From Paenibacillus macquariensis (GTDB taxonomy: Bacteria; Bacillota; Bacilli; Paenibacillales; Paenibacillaceae), in assembly GCF_900156375.1 (NCBI RefSeq), contig NZ_FTNK01000008.1, positions 62,001 to 126,000 on the forward strand: 64,000 nucleotides of DNA, in the 5' to 3' direction. Each line of letters begins with the position of its first letter. The stretch's first letter is position 1. Both the position numbers and the translations under genes were made by a program. This document shows, piece by piece, positions 1-8,796 of the stretch. Under the pieces are notes generated by a model. The model worked only from the letters and a program-made list of their open reading frames with translations, had not been told where the DNA came from and did not search any database.

Positions 1-668
1 TTTCCAATCCAACCATATATGCTTTGGCGCAAAAAATTCAATCGGTTGTTAGTAGCAAGGCAGACAATATTTCAATTCAATCTATAATCTTGCCTCCAGC
101 GTATTTTACCTATCGAGAAGCGGAAAGTAACTTCTATGTGTTTAAGCTTAGCATCATAGATCCTCTCTTTAATAAAATGAAAGCAATCGCTCTCCATGAG
201 AATATTCAAGTTATGGATATAGCTGTATCCATGTGCATCTACTCGCTTGCAGAAATTTCAAATCAAGAGGAAGTTACCATTCAGACGATGTTGAAGGAAA
301 AAGGCAATATAAGTCCTTTAACGATTAACTTGACCAAAATAGAACGTATAGAGGAACTTTTGCATACAGTTCGGGAAATGGTGCAGCATGAAAATAGATA
401 CGATACGTATCACATTAACGAAGTCAAGAAGATTAAAAGGCAACATAACAAATTTGCTATAGTACCTATATTTGCCGATAAAAGTCTTTTATGCGCAACG
501 GACAGTTTATGGGACTGGTATGATGTGATTTTTAAAGTGGATGTAGATGCTCAAGGATTAAATCTATTATGCGAGTTTAGCAGACAGCTAACATACGAAT
601 CTGCAAAATATATAGCGGATAATTATGTAATGGCAATCGAGGCTTTAGTCGAGCGTTTTGATCATTGA
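1..668 (+). CDS. 3' end of NRPS/PKS megasynthase: carrier tail plus truncated condensation-like domain
   Basis: The frame is open to the left edge, so the gene begins outside the window. The first residues (NPTIYALAQKI) look like the last helix of a carrier protein. They are followed by about 180 residues resembling the C-terminal half of a condensation-type domain. The HHxxxDG catalytic motif is absent, so this domain is either degenerate or acts as a docking/structural module. The stop codon lies about 20 bp before the start of the next PKS gene, so the two are very likely co-transcribed and work on one assembly line. The carrier assignment rests on a short motif and the condensation assignment on overall pattern, so both are tentative. 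The gene being a megasynthase end is well supported by context. Confidence 0.6.
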   Translation, partial: SNPTIYALAQKIQSVVSSKADNISIQSIILPPAYFTYREAESNFYVFKLSIIDPLFNKMKAIALHENIQVMDIAVSMCIYSLAEISNQEEVTIQTMLKEKGNISPLTINLTKIERIEELLHTVREMVQHENRYDTYHINEVKKIKRQHNKFAIVPIFADKSLLCATDSLWDWYDVIFKVDVDAQGLNLLCEFSRQLTYESAKYIADNYVMAIEALVERFDH

Positions 669-687
669 AGAAGTGAAGGAGACAATA

Positions 688-3600
688 ATGAGGGGAAAAC
701 TCTTGAATATAGAAGGGATAAGAAAAAATAAATCCCAAAGCAGTTGGAATATGGAAGAAGTGAATTTGAAGGATATAGCGATAATAGGAATGTCATCAAA
801 ATTCTCTTTGTCAAACGACTACAATGATTATTGGTCAAATATCGTTAATAAAGTTGAATGTTTTAGAACTATACCGCCAAGCAGAAAAAGAGATGTTGAT
901 CAATATTTAAGTTATCGAGAGGAAGGCAAATGGGAGTACGAACGGATGCCATACCTTGAAGAAATCGATAGATTTGATTATAAGTTTTTTGGCATAAGTC
1001 CCAATGAGGCTAAATTAATTGATCCCAATCAAAAAATATTTTTGGAAGCAGCCTGTAATGCCATCTATGATGCTGGTTATAGCTCTAAAATGCTTAGAGG
1101 AAGCAAAACGGGAGTATACGTTGGATTATCAAAAGAGCTGATGTATACCAAGCTTCTGGATGAAATAATGCCTTCATCCTATCCCATTTATTATCCTTTG
1201 AATTTGTCATCGTATATTCCAGGTAGAGTGTCGCATTTTTTTGATTTGATTGGCCCTAGCGTAGTTATTAATACAGCATGCTCGTCCTCGTTGGTTGCTG
1301 TGCATACCGCTTGTCGCGCAATTAAATCGGGCGAGTGCGACATGGCAATAGTCGGGGGGGTAAGCATAAATTTATTTCCTGTGGAGGGTGGAGCAAAATT
1401 AAGTATAGCGGCACCAGACAACAAGGTGAAAACATTCGATGACAATGCTAGTGGAACAGCTTTTGGGGAAGGCGTAGCCGCAATTGTACTGAAGCCGTTA
1501 TATAAAGCGCTCGAAGATAAAGATAGTATCCATGCCATTATTAAAGGAAGCGCTGTCAACCATGATGGCAGGTCGATTGGAATTACGGCGCCAAATCCCC
1601 AAGGGCAAGTAAATGTATTAGATAAGGCTTGGAAAGATGCTGGAATTAATCCCGAGACATTAACTTATATCGAGGCGCATGGGACGGGTACCCAATTGGG
1701 CGATCCTATTGAAATTCAAGCCATTCAGAATGCATTGATGAAGTACACCGATAGAAAAAGCTTTTGTGCTGTAAGTTCGGTAAAGCCCAATATTGGCCAT
1801 CTGGATTGCGCTTCTGGGATTGCTGGCTTAATTAAAGCGGTAATGGCATTAAAAAATAAAAAACTTCCGCCTTCCATAAATTTCAACAGTCCCAACTCGA
1901 AAATAAAACTTCAAAACTCGCCAGTATATATTAACACAGAGCTAGAGGACTGGCATACGGACGGCAATCCGAGAAGATGTGGTGTAAGCAGCTTTGGAAT
2001 GAGCGGTACAAATTGTCATGTGGTACTTGAAGAAACTGATCATAATATCGAACAAACAAGCAAGCGCAGTGAGGGTGCTTTTCTATTTACTTTATCAGCC
2101 AAGAGCGTTGAGTCATTAAAAAATACGATCTCAACTTATTATGCTTTCTTGCTAAATAACAGAGACTGTTTGAATTTGGAGGATGTTTGCTTCACCTTGC
2201 ATACAGGCAGGGATCACTTGAATCACAGACTTGCAATCGTAACCGAATCAATCAGTGATTTGCTAGTAAAGTTAAAGCCTTTAATCAATACTGATTTGAG
2301 CAGCAAAGCAATGAAAGAGATTTATTATAACGAAGGAAATTCTATTGGTTCCAAAAAGGACGCATTCATTAAAACAGAGAACGAACTTCTTGTAGATGAA
2401 TTATGCAATCGATACATGAACGGTGAGGAAATGGACTGGGATTTGCTATACAGTAATAAAAAACCTTCCAGAATAAGCTTACCTGGTTACTTGTTTGAAC
2501 GCACCCAAAGCTGGATTGAAATCCCTTCGACATATGTAGGCAATCGGAGTTTCAACCAAAATACTTTACAAAAGGGTATGAGTGCGAAGGCAAATGAAGA
2601 TCGTTTATTTAGTCATGTTTCATGGAAGCTTGAGGAAATTGGGGATGAAAAAAATAGTTATGTAGATGGTGGAATCTTAATTCTAAAAGATGAATTGGGC
2701 ATAGGTCAGGCGTTAGCTCAAAAGTTTAGAGCCATCGGCAGGACTGTATTTGAGGTTGATTTAGGCAAAGAATGCAAGCGAATAGATGGTCACAGTCTTA
2801 TCATAACTGGCGACATGGAGGGCTACGAGGTACTATCCCAAATCATAAAAGAAAATGACATATCGCAACTAATTCACTTGTGCTCTTATGCTAAGGATAC
2901 CCAAGTTGACACTTTAGATCAGATTAATCATTCCATGAAAAACGGTATGTATAGTTTATTGTATTTCGCAAAGTCCATGATTAAAAGCGAGTTAAAGCAA
3001 GCGATGGAAGTCGTATTGGTAACAAACTATGTTAACGAAGTAACGGGAAATGAGAAGTGCATTAAGCCTGAGAATGCTGCAATGATTGGTCTCGGTAAAG
3101 TGATAGAGCAAGAAGTGCCACACTTAAAATGCAGATGTATCGACATTGATGAGTTCATTCTGGCAGAAGACATCTTTCGCGAAATAAACAAAGCCGGACA
3201 AAAATTTTGTACGGCGTACCGTAATGGTAATCGATACAATGAAGTATTTGGAAATAAGGAGCTAATTGAAGTTTATGAAGATAACAAAAAGATAAAGGAA
3301 AATGGAGTTTACATTATAACAGGTGGCCTTGGAGCAATCGGACTGGAAATTAGCAAGTATGTCTCAACCAAAAATAAAGTAAAGCTTGCTTTGATTAATA
3401 GAACGATGCTTCCTGAACGCGATGAATGGAAAGATATTTTAAAAAATAGCAAAGATACATCGGTGTGTAACAGAATTAATACCATCCTGGAAATTGAGAA
3501 AGCAGGCTCTGAAGTAATCTGTTACGCTGCAGATGTTTCTGATATCAATCAGATGAAGTGGATCATACTGGATTTAAAGAACAGATACCAAGAAATAAAT

Positions 3601-5391
3601 GGAATTATACACACTGCAGGAGTGGCTGGTGGCGGATTAGTTGCAAGTAAGACGGAAGAAGCGTTCAATCGTGTCATTTATCCCAAAGTACATGGTACTT
3701 GGATAATAGATTTGCTCACGAAGGACGAAAATTTAGACTTTTTCATTAACTTTTCATCCATAACCGCTCTCTTGGGTGGGGCGGGACAGAGTGATTATAC
3801 CGCTGCCAATTCCTTTCTGGACACCTTTTCATACTACAGAAACAAGCAGGGGAAAAGGACGACAACAATCAACTGGGCGGGTTGGAAAGAGATTGGGATG
3901 GCCGTAGAACACCATGCAAATTTTGATTCAGCATTTAAAGTATTAGACACGGAGACAGCTTTGTTTGCTTTTGATCGAATACTTGGCAGTGATGTGAAAA
4001 GGGTAACGGTTGGTGAAGTGAATTCTGAGTCCAGTGTAACTTTGGTTAATTTTCAAGACATCAAAATAAGCGGCCGAAGTGAAGGTATTTATTCGGATAC
4101 AGAAAGGGCAATAGCTCAAACATGGGGAGCAGCTTTAGGAATTAGGGAAATAAGCATACATGATGATTTTTTTGAATTAGGCGGCAACTCTCTGATTGCG
4201 GTAAGGATGGAAGTCGAGTTGCATAATAAGGGAATCCCTATCAATTTTTCAGATTTAGATGATATTAGTACGATTGAGCAATTAGCTGCATTCGTGGATC
4301 ATATTGAGATTGAAGCAGGTGCTATCGACAAAACATATGAACATGACACGATCGGCAACACGGAGGAGTATCGATTACATGGCGTTACTCCAACGATTAT
4401 AGAGAACATCGAACCATTTAATGATGTCTTTTATAAGAATTGTTTTTACAACTCGGCATTCCCTGTTATTAGAAGCTTAGGAAGAAGCATCGTACCTTTT
4501 TTAATTAATGATGTTGTGAAATATGAATATGATGAAATCTCGCAAAAATTAACGACAGACTACGTGCAATGTGCCAAAGTGGATGAACTCATGGCGTTTG
4601 AAGGCATTCAAATGAATACTAAAGCGGTATGCGAAGATGTTGTTGCCGATCTGAGAACCGCTATTGATAATGGAATGCCTACTATCATATGGATCGATTG
4701 CTTTTATGAGCCAATACGGGTAGACACCTATCAAAAGGAACATCTGGAACACACCCTTCTGGTATACGGCTACAAAGAAATGGATCAGACATTCAATATT
4801 ATTGAGCATAGGCATAAGGATAACCTGAGTTATGAGCACCGCATAATTAGCTATGCAGATCTGACTAATTCTTACTTGGGATTTGTAAATCAATTATCAT
4901 CAACAACAAACGAGAATATTTCTTTTTATTCATTTAACTTACTCCATAGTAGCGATGCGTTCATCCAAACGACTAAACAATATGGTTCAATCTTCATAAG
5001 GAATATGCTCAAAAAGCAGATTGATTTATTTGATGGGATCGAACAAATAAATACGTTTAAAAAGCGGTTTATTCAGATCTCACAAAATGAATCGGAATTA
5101 TCCGTATGGTCGGATAATCTGATTGCTGGATTCAATCAAATCATTAATTCCAAACAAGTGGAAAAGTATAAGGTCTCATTGCTTTCAGAGGAAAATGCAA
5201 GTATTAAAGAAGCAGTCATATTAATAGAGAATATCATTCATAATTGGAAGCAAGTAAGAGCAGTAATTGCAAAGTATATATATGCGAGAGTCTATAATAG
5301 GTCTTCGGTTGATTCTATGTGTAAATGTATTGAAACTATCTATGAACTTGAATGTAGCTATGTCCATTTGTTTATAAATACAAATCGTTAG
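688..5391 (+). CDS. AT-less polyketide synthase: KS-KR-ACP plus C-terminal BtrH-like domain
   Basis: A modular PKS of about 1567 residues. I chose ATG 688 because AAGGAG lies just upstream; a TTG 30 bp earlier overlaps the previous gene. The ketosynthase spans about residues 30-445 with a full triad: Cys198 in TACSSS, His331 in EAHGTG and His371 in NIGHLD. No acyltransferase follows, so a trans-acting AT is expected. The ketoreductase spans about 870-1090, with GGLGAIG at about 879 and Tyr1037 in SDYTAAN. The carrier domain has GGNSL with Ser1168. From about 1230 to the end is a papain-like segment resembling the BtrH N-terminal family, with Cys1252 (KNCFYN) and His1352/His1355 before LLVYGY, then a helical tail. 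BtrH-type proteins transfer acyl groups from carrier proteins, so this domain may offload or modify the chain; that is inference. The KS, KR and ACP calls are firm. Confidence 0.88.
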   Translation: MRGKLLNIEGIRKNKSQSSWNMEEVNLKDIAIIGMSSKFSLSNDYNDYWSNIVNKVECFRTIPPSRKRDVDQYLSYREEGKWEYERMPYLEEIDRFDYKFFGISPNEAKLIDPNQKIFLEAACNAIYDAGYSSKMLRGSKTGVYVGLSKELMYTKLLDEIMPSSYPIYYPLNLSSYIPGRVSHFFDLIGPSVVINTACSSSLVAVHTACRAIKSGECDMAIVGGVSINLFPVEGGAKLSIAAPDNKVKTFDDNASGTAFGEGVAAIVLKPLYKALEDKDSIHAIIKGSAVNHDGRSIGITAPNPQGQVNVLDKAWKDAGINPETLTYIEAHGTGTQLGDPIEIQAIQNALMKYTDRKSFCAVSSVKPNIGHLDCASGIAGLIKAVMALKNKKLPPSINFNSPNSKIKLQNSPVYINTELEDWHTDGNPRRCGVSSFGMSGTNCHVVLEETDHNIEQTSKRSEGAFLFTLSAKSVESLKNTISTYYAFLLNNRDCLNLEDVCFTLHTGRDHLNHRLAIVTESISDLLVKLKPLINTDLSSKAMKEIYYNEGNSIGSKKDAFIKTENELLVDELCNRYMNGEEMDWDLLYSNKKPSRISLPGYLFERTQSWIEIPSTYVGNRSFNQNTLQKGMSAKANEDRLFSHVSWKLEEIGDEKNSYVDGGILILKDELGIGQALAQKFRAIGRTVFEVDLGKECKRIDGHSLIITGDMEGYEVLSQIIKENDISQLIHLCSYAKDTQVDTLDQINHSMKNGMYSLLYFAKSMIKSELKQAMEVVLVTNYVNEVTGNEKCIKPENAAMIGLGKVIEQEVPHLKCRCIDIDEFILAEDIFREINKAGQKFCTAYRNGNRYNEVFGNKELIEVYEDNKKIKENGVYIITGGLGAIGLEISKYVSTKNKVKLALINRTMLPERDEWKDILKNSKDTSVCNRINTILEIEKAGSEVICYAADVSDINQMKWIILDLKNRYQEINGIIHTAGVAGGGLVASKTEEAFNRVIYPKVHGTWIIDLLTKDENLDFFINFSSITALLGGAGQSDYTAANSFLDTFSYYRNKQGKRTTTINWAGWKEIGMAVEHHANFDSAFKVLDTETALFAFDRILGSDVKRVTVGEVNSESSVTLVNFQDIKISGRSEGIYSDTERAIAQTWGAALGIREISIHDDFFELGGNSLIAVRMEVELHNKGIPINFSDLDDISTIEQLAAFVDHIEIEAGAIDKTYEHDTIGNTEEYRLHGVTPTIIENIEPFNDVFYKNCFYNSAFPVIRSLGRSIVPFLINDVVKYEYDEISQKLTTDYVQCAKVDELMAFEGIQMNTKAVCEDVVADLRTAIDNGMPTIIWIDCFYEPIRVDTYQKEHLEHTLLVYGYKEMDQTFNIIEHRHKDNLSYEHRIISYADLTNSYLGFVNQLSSTTNENISFYSFNLLHSSDAFIQTTKQYGSIFIRNMLKKQIDLFDGIEQINTFKKRFIQISQNESELSVWSDNLIAGFNQIINSKQVEKYKVSLLSEENASIKEAVILIENIIHNWKQVRAVIAKYIYARVYNRSSVDSMCKCIETIYELECSYVHLFINTNR

Positions 5392-5669
5392 AATAGTCAA
5401 GATAAAAGGAACGTAATGCTAGACTCAAGCACCGTATAATTCATAATTATCAATGTTTTTGTAGTCAGAGGTTTCTTTTATATACTGAAAATATTGTAAA
5501 ATAAAAAAGGTTTTAGGATAACTTTGTCGTATATATATAATTATGAGACAATTTTCCTTAATAGGCATTAAAATGAGTCAATAAAGTCGAATGAAATACT
5601 AAACTTGCTTTAGTCAAAAAAATGAAATAATTACCATCATATAAATCTACTACTCGAGGAGAAGTAAAT

Positions 5670-6056
5670 ATGTTTATCACTTTAATGAAATCCAAAATCC
5701 ATCGTGTAAAGGTGACTGAAGCAAATCTAGATTACGTAGGGAGTATATCTATCGATGAGGATCTATTGGATGCAGCAGGTATTATGATTAATGAACAAGT
5801 GCATGTTGTTAACCTTAATAATGGAAGCAGGCTGGAAACGTATGCGATACCTGCCGAAAGAGGCAGTGGAATGATTTGTTTGAACGGTGCAGCGTCAAGG
5901 CTTGTACAGCCAGGAGATTTAGTAATTATTATATCTTATGGCAGTCTCGAAAAAGCAGAAGCTAAAACGTTTAGACCTAAAGTTGTTTTTGTAGATGATT
6001 GCAATAAAATAATTAAATTGGATAACGTAGAGGTTCATGGACAAAAAGTGTTGTAA
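5670..6056 (+). CDS. panD: Aspartate 1-decarboxylase (beta-alanine supply)
   Basis: The 128-residue length matches pyruvoyl-dependent PanD proenzymes. The self-cleavage site is visible as Gly24-Ser25 in DYVGSIS. Arg54 and Tyr58 (SRLETY) sit where the family binds substrate and protonates it. PanD converts L-aspartate to beta-alanine in the cytoplasm. The ATG follows CGAGGAG. A 278-bp gap separates it from the PKS and only 69 bp separates it from the oxidoreductase, so it probably heads the AHBA operon. No panB or panC is adjacent, which argues against a coenzyme A role here. More likely it supplies beta-alanine to the assembly line or to a carrier protein. The 278-bp gap is AT-rich, with no convincing promoter or terminator that I could fix. 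Confidence 0.93.
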   Translation: MFITLMKSKIHRVKVTEANLDYVGSISIDEDLLDAAGIMINEQVHVVNLNNGSRLETYAIPAERGSGMICLNGAASRLVQPGDLVIIISYGSLEKAEAKTFRPKVVFVDDCNKIIKLDNVEVHGQKVL

Positions 6057-6125
6057 AGCCAAAGGCCGATGTTAATCTTGAAAACGATACCAACGATGAG
6101 GTGCTCCTGCTGAAAGCGGAGAATA

Positions 6126-7262
6126 ATGGGTGAAGAAATGAAGAGTCAGAGGTTAAATATAGGAATAATTGGATGCGGGTGGATTGCTGAGTATGCTCAC
6201 ATCCCCGCGTTTAAACAGATCAGTGACGTTAAGATCAGTTCAGTATTCGACATAGATATTGGACGGGCTGCTAGGCTTGCGAAAGCACACGATATTCAAG
6301 GTATATATAGCAGTTTAAACGATTTTTTGGACTCTGGCATCGATGCGGTTATCGTTGCTACCCCTAATCATTCACATGCGCAATATACTATGGAATCACT
6401 TAGACGTGGGCTTCATGTTATTTGCGAGAAACCAGTTGCTATAAGAGCTGGTGATGTTAAGCAGATAATCGAAATTGCAGAACAAAATCAACTTGTATAT
6501 TTTCCTGCATTTGTAAACCGATTCAGATATGACGTCTTAAAAATGCGGGAATTTATACAATCTAACCGAATTGGAGAAATCATTCATGTAGAAGCAGGTT
6601 GGTTAAGAAGATCAGGTATTCCTCGACCTGGCACTTGGTTTACCAACAAAGCTTTATCCGGCGGCGGCGTGTTGATCGACCTTGGTTCCCATATGGTAGA
6701 TATTTGTTTGATGTTATTTGGAGACAAGCAGCCCTTAAGCCAAAACTTGGACACGGTGATGCAGGAAAGTAAAGCTGATCCTTTAGATGCAGGCTGGTTT
6801 AAAGGTGAGTATTCGGTTGGTTTGCCGATGGATGTTGAAGTTACAGCAATTTCCGAAATAGGATTTTCTGGAAGTAGCAAACTAAACTTGAAACTAAGCT
6901 GGGCTGCTGATATTAACGGAGATTGTACATATTTTATAGTGAAGGGTACCAAGGGAAACATTAAACTAAAAACTCTATTTGGGTTTAGCAATGATAAATT
7001 GTGGAACGAGGATAGTCTGATTGTCGAAGACAGTGCAGGTGTGGAAGTGATCACGTTAGATAACAGTATTAATAACGCTATGGAAGCCTTTCACGCTATG
7101 GGGCAGTTTTTTGCAGATACCATTAGAGGAGGCGCCACTAGATACCTTACAGGAAGCGATGGTCTGAGAACAGTTGAACTGATTGAAAAGCTATATTCGA
7201 ACGAAAACAGAATCGATCGGGAAACTGCCATTAATGACTTGGAGGGGCTGCGGTTTGAATAG
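6126..7262 (+). CDS. Gfo/Idh/MocA oxidoreductase, RifL-like
   Basis: A 378-residue NAD(P)-dependent sugar oxidoreductase. The N-terminal Rossmann motif is IIGCGWIAEYAHIPAF, and the family catalytic-site motif CEKPV carries Lys102. The segment PGTWFTNKALSGGG before a DLGSHMVD motif is typical of the second domain. Alone this family is generic. Followed by ROK kinase, type II dehydroquinase, AHBA synthase and HAD phosphatase, it corresponds to RifL, which acts with RifK in making UDP-kanosamine from UDP-glucose. ATG 6126 has GGAG five bases upstream. Its stop overlaps the likely TTG start of the kinase. The family is certain; the aminoshikimate role is inferred from the cassette. Confidence 0.85.
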   Translation: MGEEMKSQRLNIGIIGCGWIAEYAHIPAFKQISDVKISSVFDIDIGRAARLAKAHDIQGIYSSLNDFLDSGIDAVIVATPNHSHAQYTMESLRRGLHVICEKPVAIRAGDVKQIIEIAEQNQLVYFPAFVNRFRYDVLKMREFIQSNRIGEIIHVEAGWLRRSGIPRPGTWFTNKALSGGGVLIDLGSHMVDICLMLFGDKQPLSQNLDTVMQESKADPLDAGWFKGEYSVGLPMDVEVTAISEIGFSGSSKLNLKLSWAADINGDCTYFIVKGTKGNIKLKTLFGFSNDKLWNEDSLIVEDSAGVEVITLDNSINNAMEAFHAMGQFFADTIRGGATRYLTGSDGLRTVELIEKLYSNENRIDRETAINDLEGLRFE

Positions 7263-8250
7263 CTTTTTTATAGGAGTGGATGTAGGTGGGACATATGTAC
7301 GGATAGTTTCCTACGATGAGTCGACGAATGGCATCGGGGATATGCATAAAGCGCTATTCAAAAAATTTAACGACCCCAGCAAGGAAGTTCACGAAAACCT
7401 ATGTGTATTAATGGATTCGGTCATTAAGGAAAAATCGCTGGAGAATAAAGAGTTGAGAGGAATAGGTCTGTCTCTGGCGGCACTATTCGACCGGCGAAGC
7501 GGAGCAATTGTTACATGGCCGAATAATAGGGCATGGAATGGTTTTCCTTTAAGAAGCTACCTGATGGAAAGATATAATGTGCCTGTGTTATTTGAGGATG
7601 ACGCTAATTCTGCCGCGCTTGGAGAACATTTGGCCGGAGCTGGAAAAGGATATAGCGATTTAGCTTATGTAACAATCAGTACAGGAGTAGGCTGCGGACT
7701 AATTCTTAACAATTCTTTGCATATCGGCTCCAATGGATGGGCTGGGGAAATTGGACATATACGAGTTATAGAGGATGGCCCTGATTGTAAATGTGGAATG
7801 AACGGATGTCTCCAATCATTAGTTTCAGGACCTATATTACTACAAAAATTTGTTGATTTGAAGATGCTTGAGCGATCAACGGCAGTATCGGAACTTGACT
7901 TAAAGGATGTTGTAAGCCTAGCAGCCAACGGAGATGCTGTTGCTCGAGATATTTTTAAGCAAGCGGGTGTACATTTGGGGAAGATGATCGGCAGTATGAT
8001 TATGCTGCTTGATATTTCTCTGATCGTACTTGGCGGGGGCGTTACAGGTGCCGGGGATATATTGCTGGAGCCGTTAAACGATACGCTGAAGGGCTACCTT
8101 AAATATGTCCAAAGGGATATGAAGGTGATAGAAGCACGGTTGGGGGACAATAGCGGAGCAATTGGAGCTCTGAACCTCATATACAAGCAATTAAACGACG
8201 GCAACTCAATTGAAGTATTTTATCCAAAGGGAAGTGAATCGAATAGATAA
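7255..8250 (+). CDS. ROK-family sugar kinase, RifN-like (kanosamine kinase candidate)
   Basis: A cytoplasmic ROK kinase of about 331 residues. The ATP-binding loop DVGGTYVR is at the N-terminus. The zinc-binding ROK signature is present (IGHI, then CKCGMNGC), and LGGGVTGAGD is near the C-terminus. The residue after the cysteine cluster is Gln in CLQS, where many ROK kinases have Glu. I prefer TTG 7255 as the start because GGAGGGG lies just upstream and the frame then begins directly before the ATP-binding strand; it overlaps the preceding stop. In AHBA pathways RifN phosphorylates kanosamine at the 6-hydroxyl, feeding aminoF6P and then aminoDAHP. That role is inferred from the neighbours; the kinase family is clear. 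Confidence 0.85.
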   Translation: MNSFFIGVDVGGTYVRIVSYDESTNGIGDMHKALFKKFNDPSKEVHENLCVLMDSVIKEKSLENKELRGIGLSLAALFDRRSGAIVTWPNNRAWNGFPLRSYLMERYNVPVLFEDDANSAALGEHLAGAGKGYSDLAYVTISTGVGCGLILNNSLHIGSNGWAGEIGHIRVIEDGPDCKCGMNGCLQSLVSGPILLQKFVDLKMLERSTAVSELDLKDVVSLAANGDAVARDIFKQAGVHLGKMIGSMIMLLDISLIVLGGGVTGAGDILLEPLNDTLKGYLKYVQRDMKVIEARLGDNSGAIGALNLIYKQLNDGNSIEVFYPKGSESNR

Positions 8251-8740
8251 TCGTTCTTTGTTACTGGGAAAAAGTTTAGATGAAAATAAGTCTATTACTA
8301 TTGCAGTAATCAATGGTCCGAACATTAATAAATTGGGTATTCGGGAACCAGGGTTTTATGGCATTGAGACATGGAATGATATTGAGCTGCGGTTAAAGAA
8401 GCTCGGTAACCAGCTTAGTATTAAGCTCGTCTTCTTTCAATCCAATCATGAAGGATATCTTGTTGATTTCATTCAGGACCATTTAAGCACAATCGATGGA
8501 ATCGTAATAAACCCTGCTGCGTACACCAAGGCAGGATATGCAATATTGGACGCAATCACAGCTATTGATATTCCCTTTGTGGAGATCCATCTTTCCAATA
8601 TTTACGAGAGAGGAGGTTGGCATTCGCAGTCCATATTCGCAGAAAAAGCGGTGGGACACATAGTAGGGTTTAAAGGATATGGATATGACCTTAGTTTGAT
8701 AGCTATCCATAACGTTCTCAAGAACAAAGGAAAACAATAA
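8234..8740 (+). CDS. Type II 3-dehydroquinate dehydratase, RifJ-like (aminoDHQ dehydratase)
   Basis: Small AroQ-type dehydratase. The N-terminal signature is NGPNINKLGIREPGFYG, where the catalytic Tyr lies in FYG. QSNHEGYLVDFIQ follows, then NPAAYTKAGYAILDAI and VEIHLSNIYERGGWH. The core has the family's usual size. The start is uncertain: GTG 8234 is chosen, overlapping the kinase end, while TTG 8210 is an alternative. The N-terminus is about 20 residues longer than usual before the first strand. In AHBA biosynthesis this enzyme converts 5-deoxy-5-amino-3-dehydroquinate to aminodehydroshikimate. It could instead serve ordinary chorismate synthesis, but its place in the cassette argues for the amino route. 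Confidence 0.88.
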   Translation: MNRIDNRSLLLGKSLDENKSITIAVINGPNINKLGIREPGFYGIETWNDIELRLKKLGNQLSIKLVFFQSNHEGYLVDFIQDHLSTIDGIVINPAAYTKAGYAILDAITAIDIPFVEIHLSNIYERGGWHSQSIFAEKAVGHIVGFKGYGYDLSLIAIHNVLKNKGKQ

Positions 8741-8796
8741 ATGTGAACGAATGATCGAATAAGCGAAAATATTACTTTAGCGGGAGGAAGAATGAA

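Noticed and set aside
658..687. TTG start for the PKS gene
   Set aside because: It overlaps the previous gene and lacks a ribosome site; ATG 688 has AAGGAG at good distance.
1191..1559. Long reverse-strand open frame inside the ketosynthase region
   Set aside because: It is antisense to a highly conserved catalytic domain, has no ribosome site and resembles no family.
688..5391. Hidden acyltransferase or dehydratase domain in the PKS
   Set aside because: No GHSxG acyltransferase motif and no HxxxGxxxxP dehydratase motif is visible between KS and KR.
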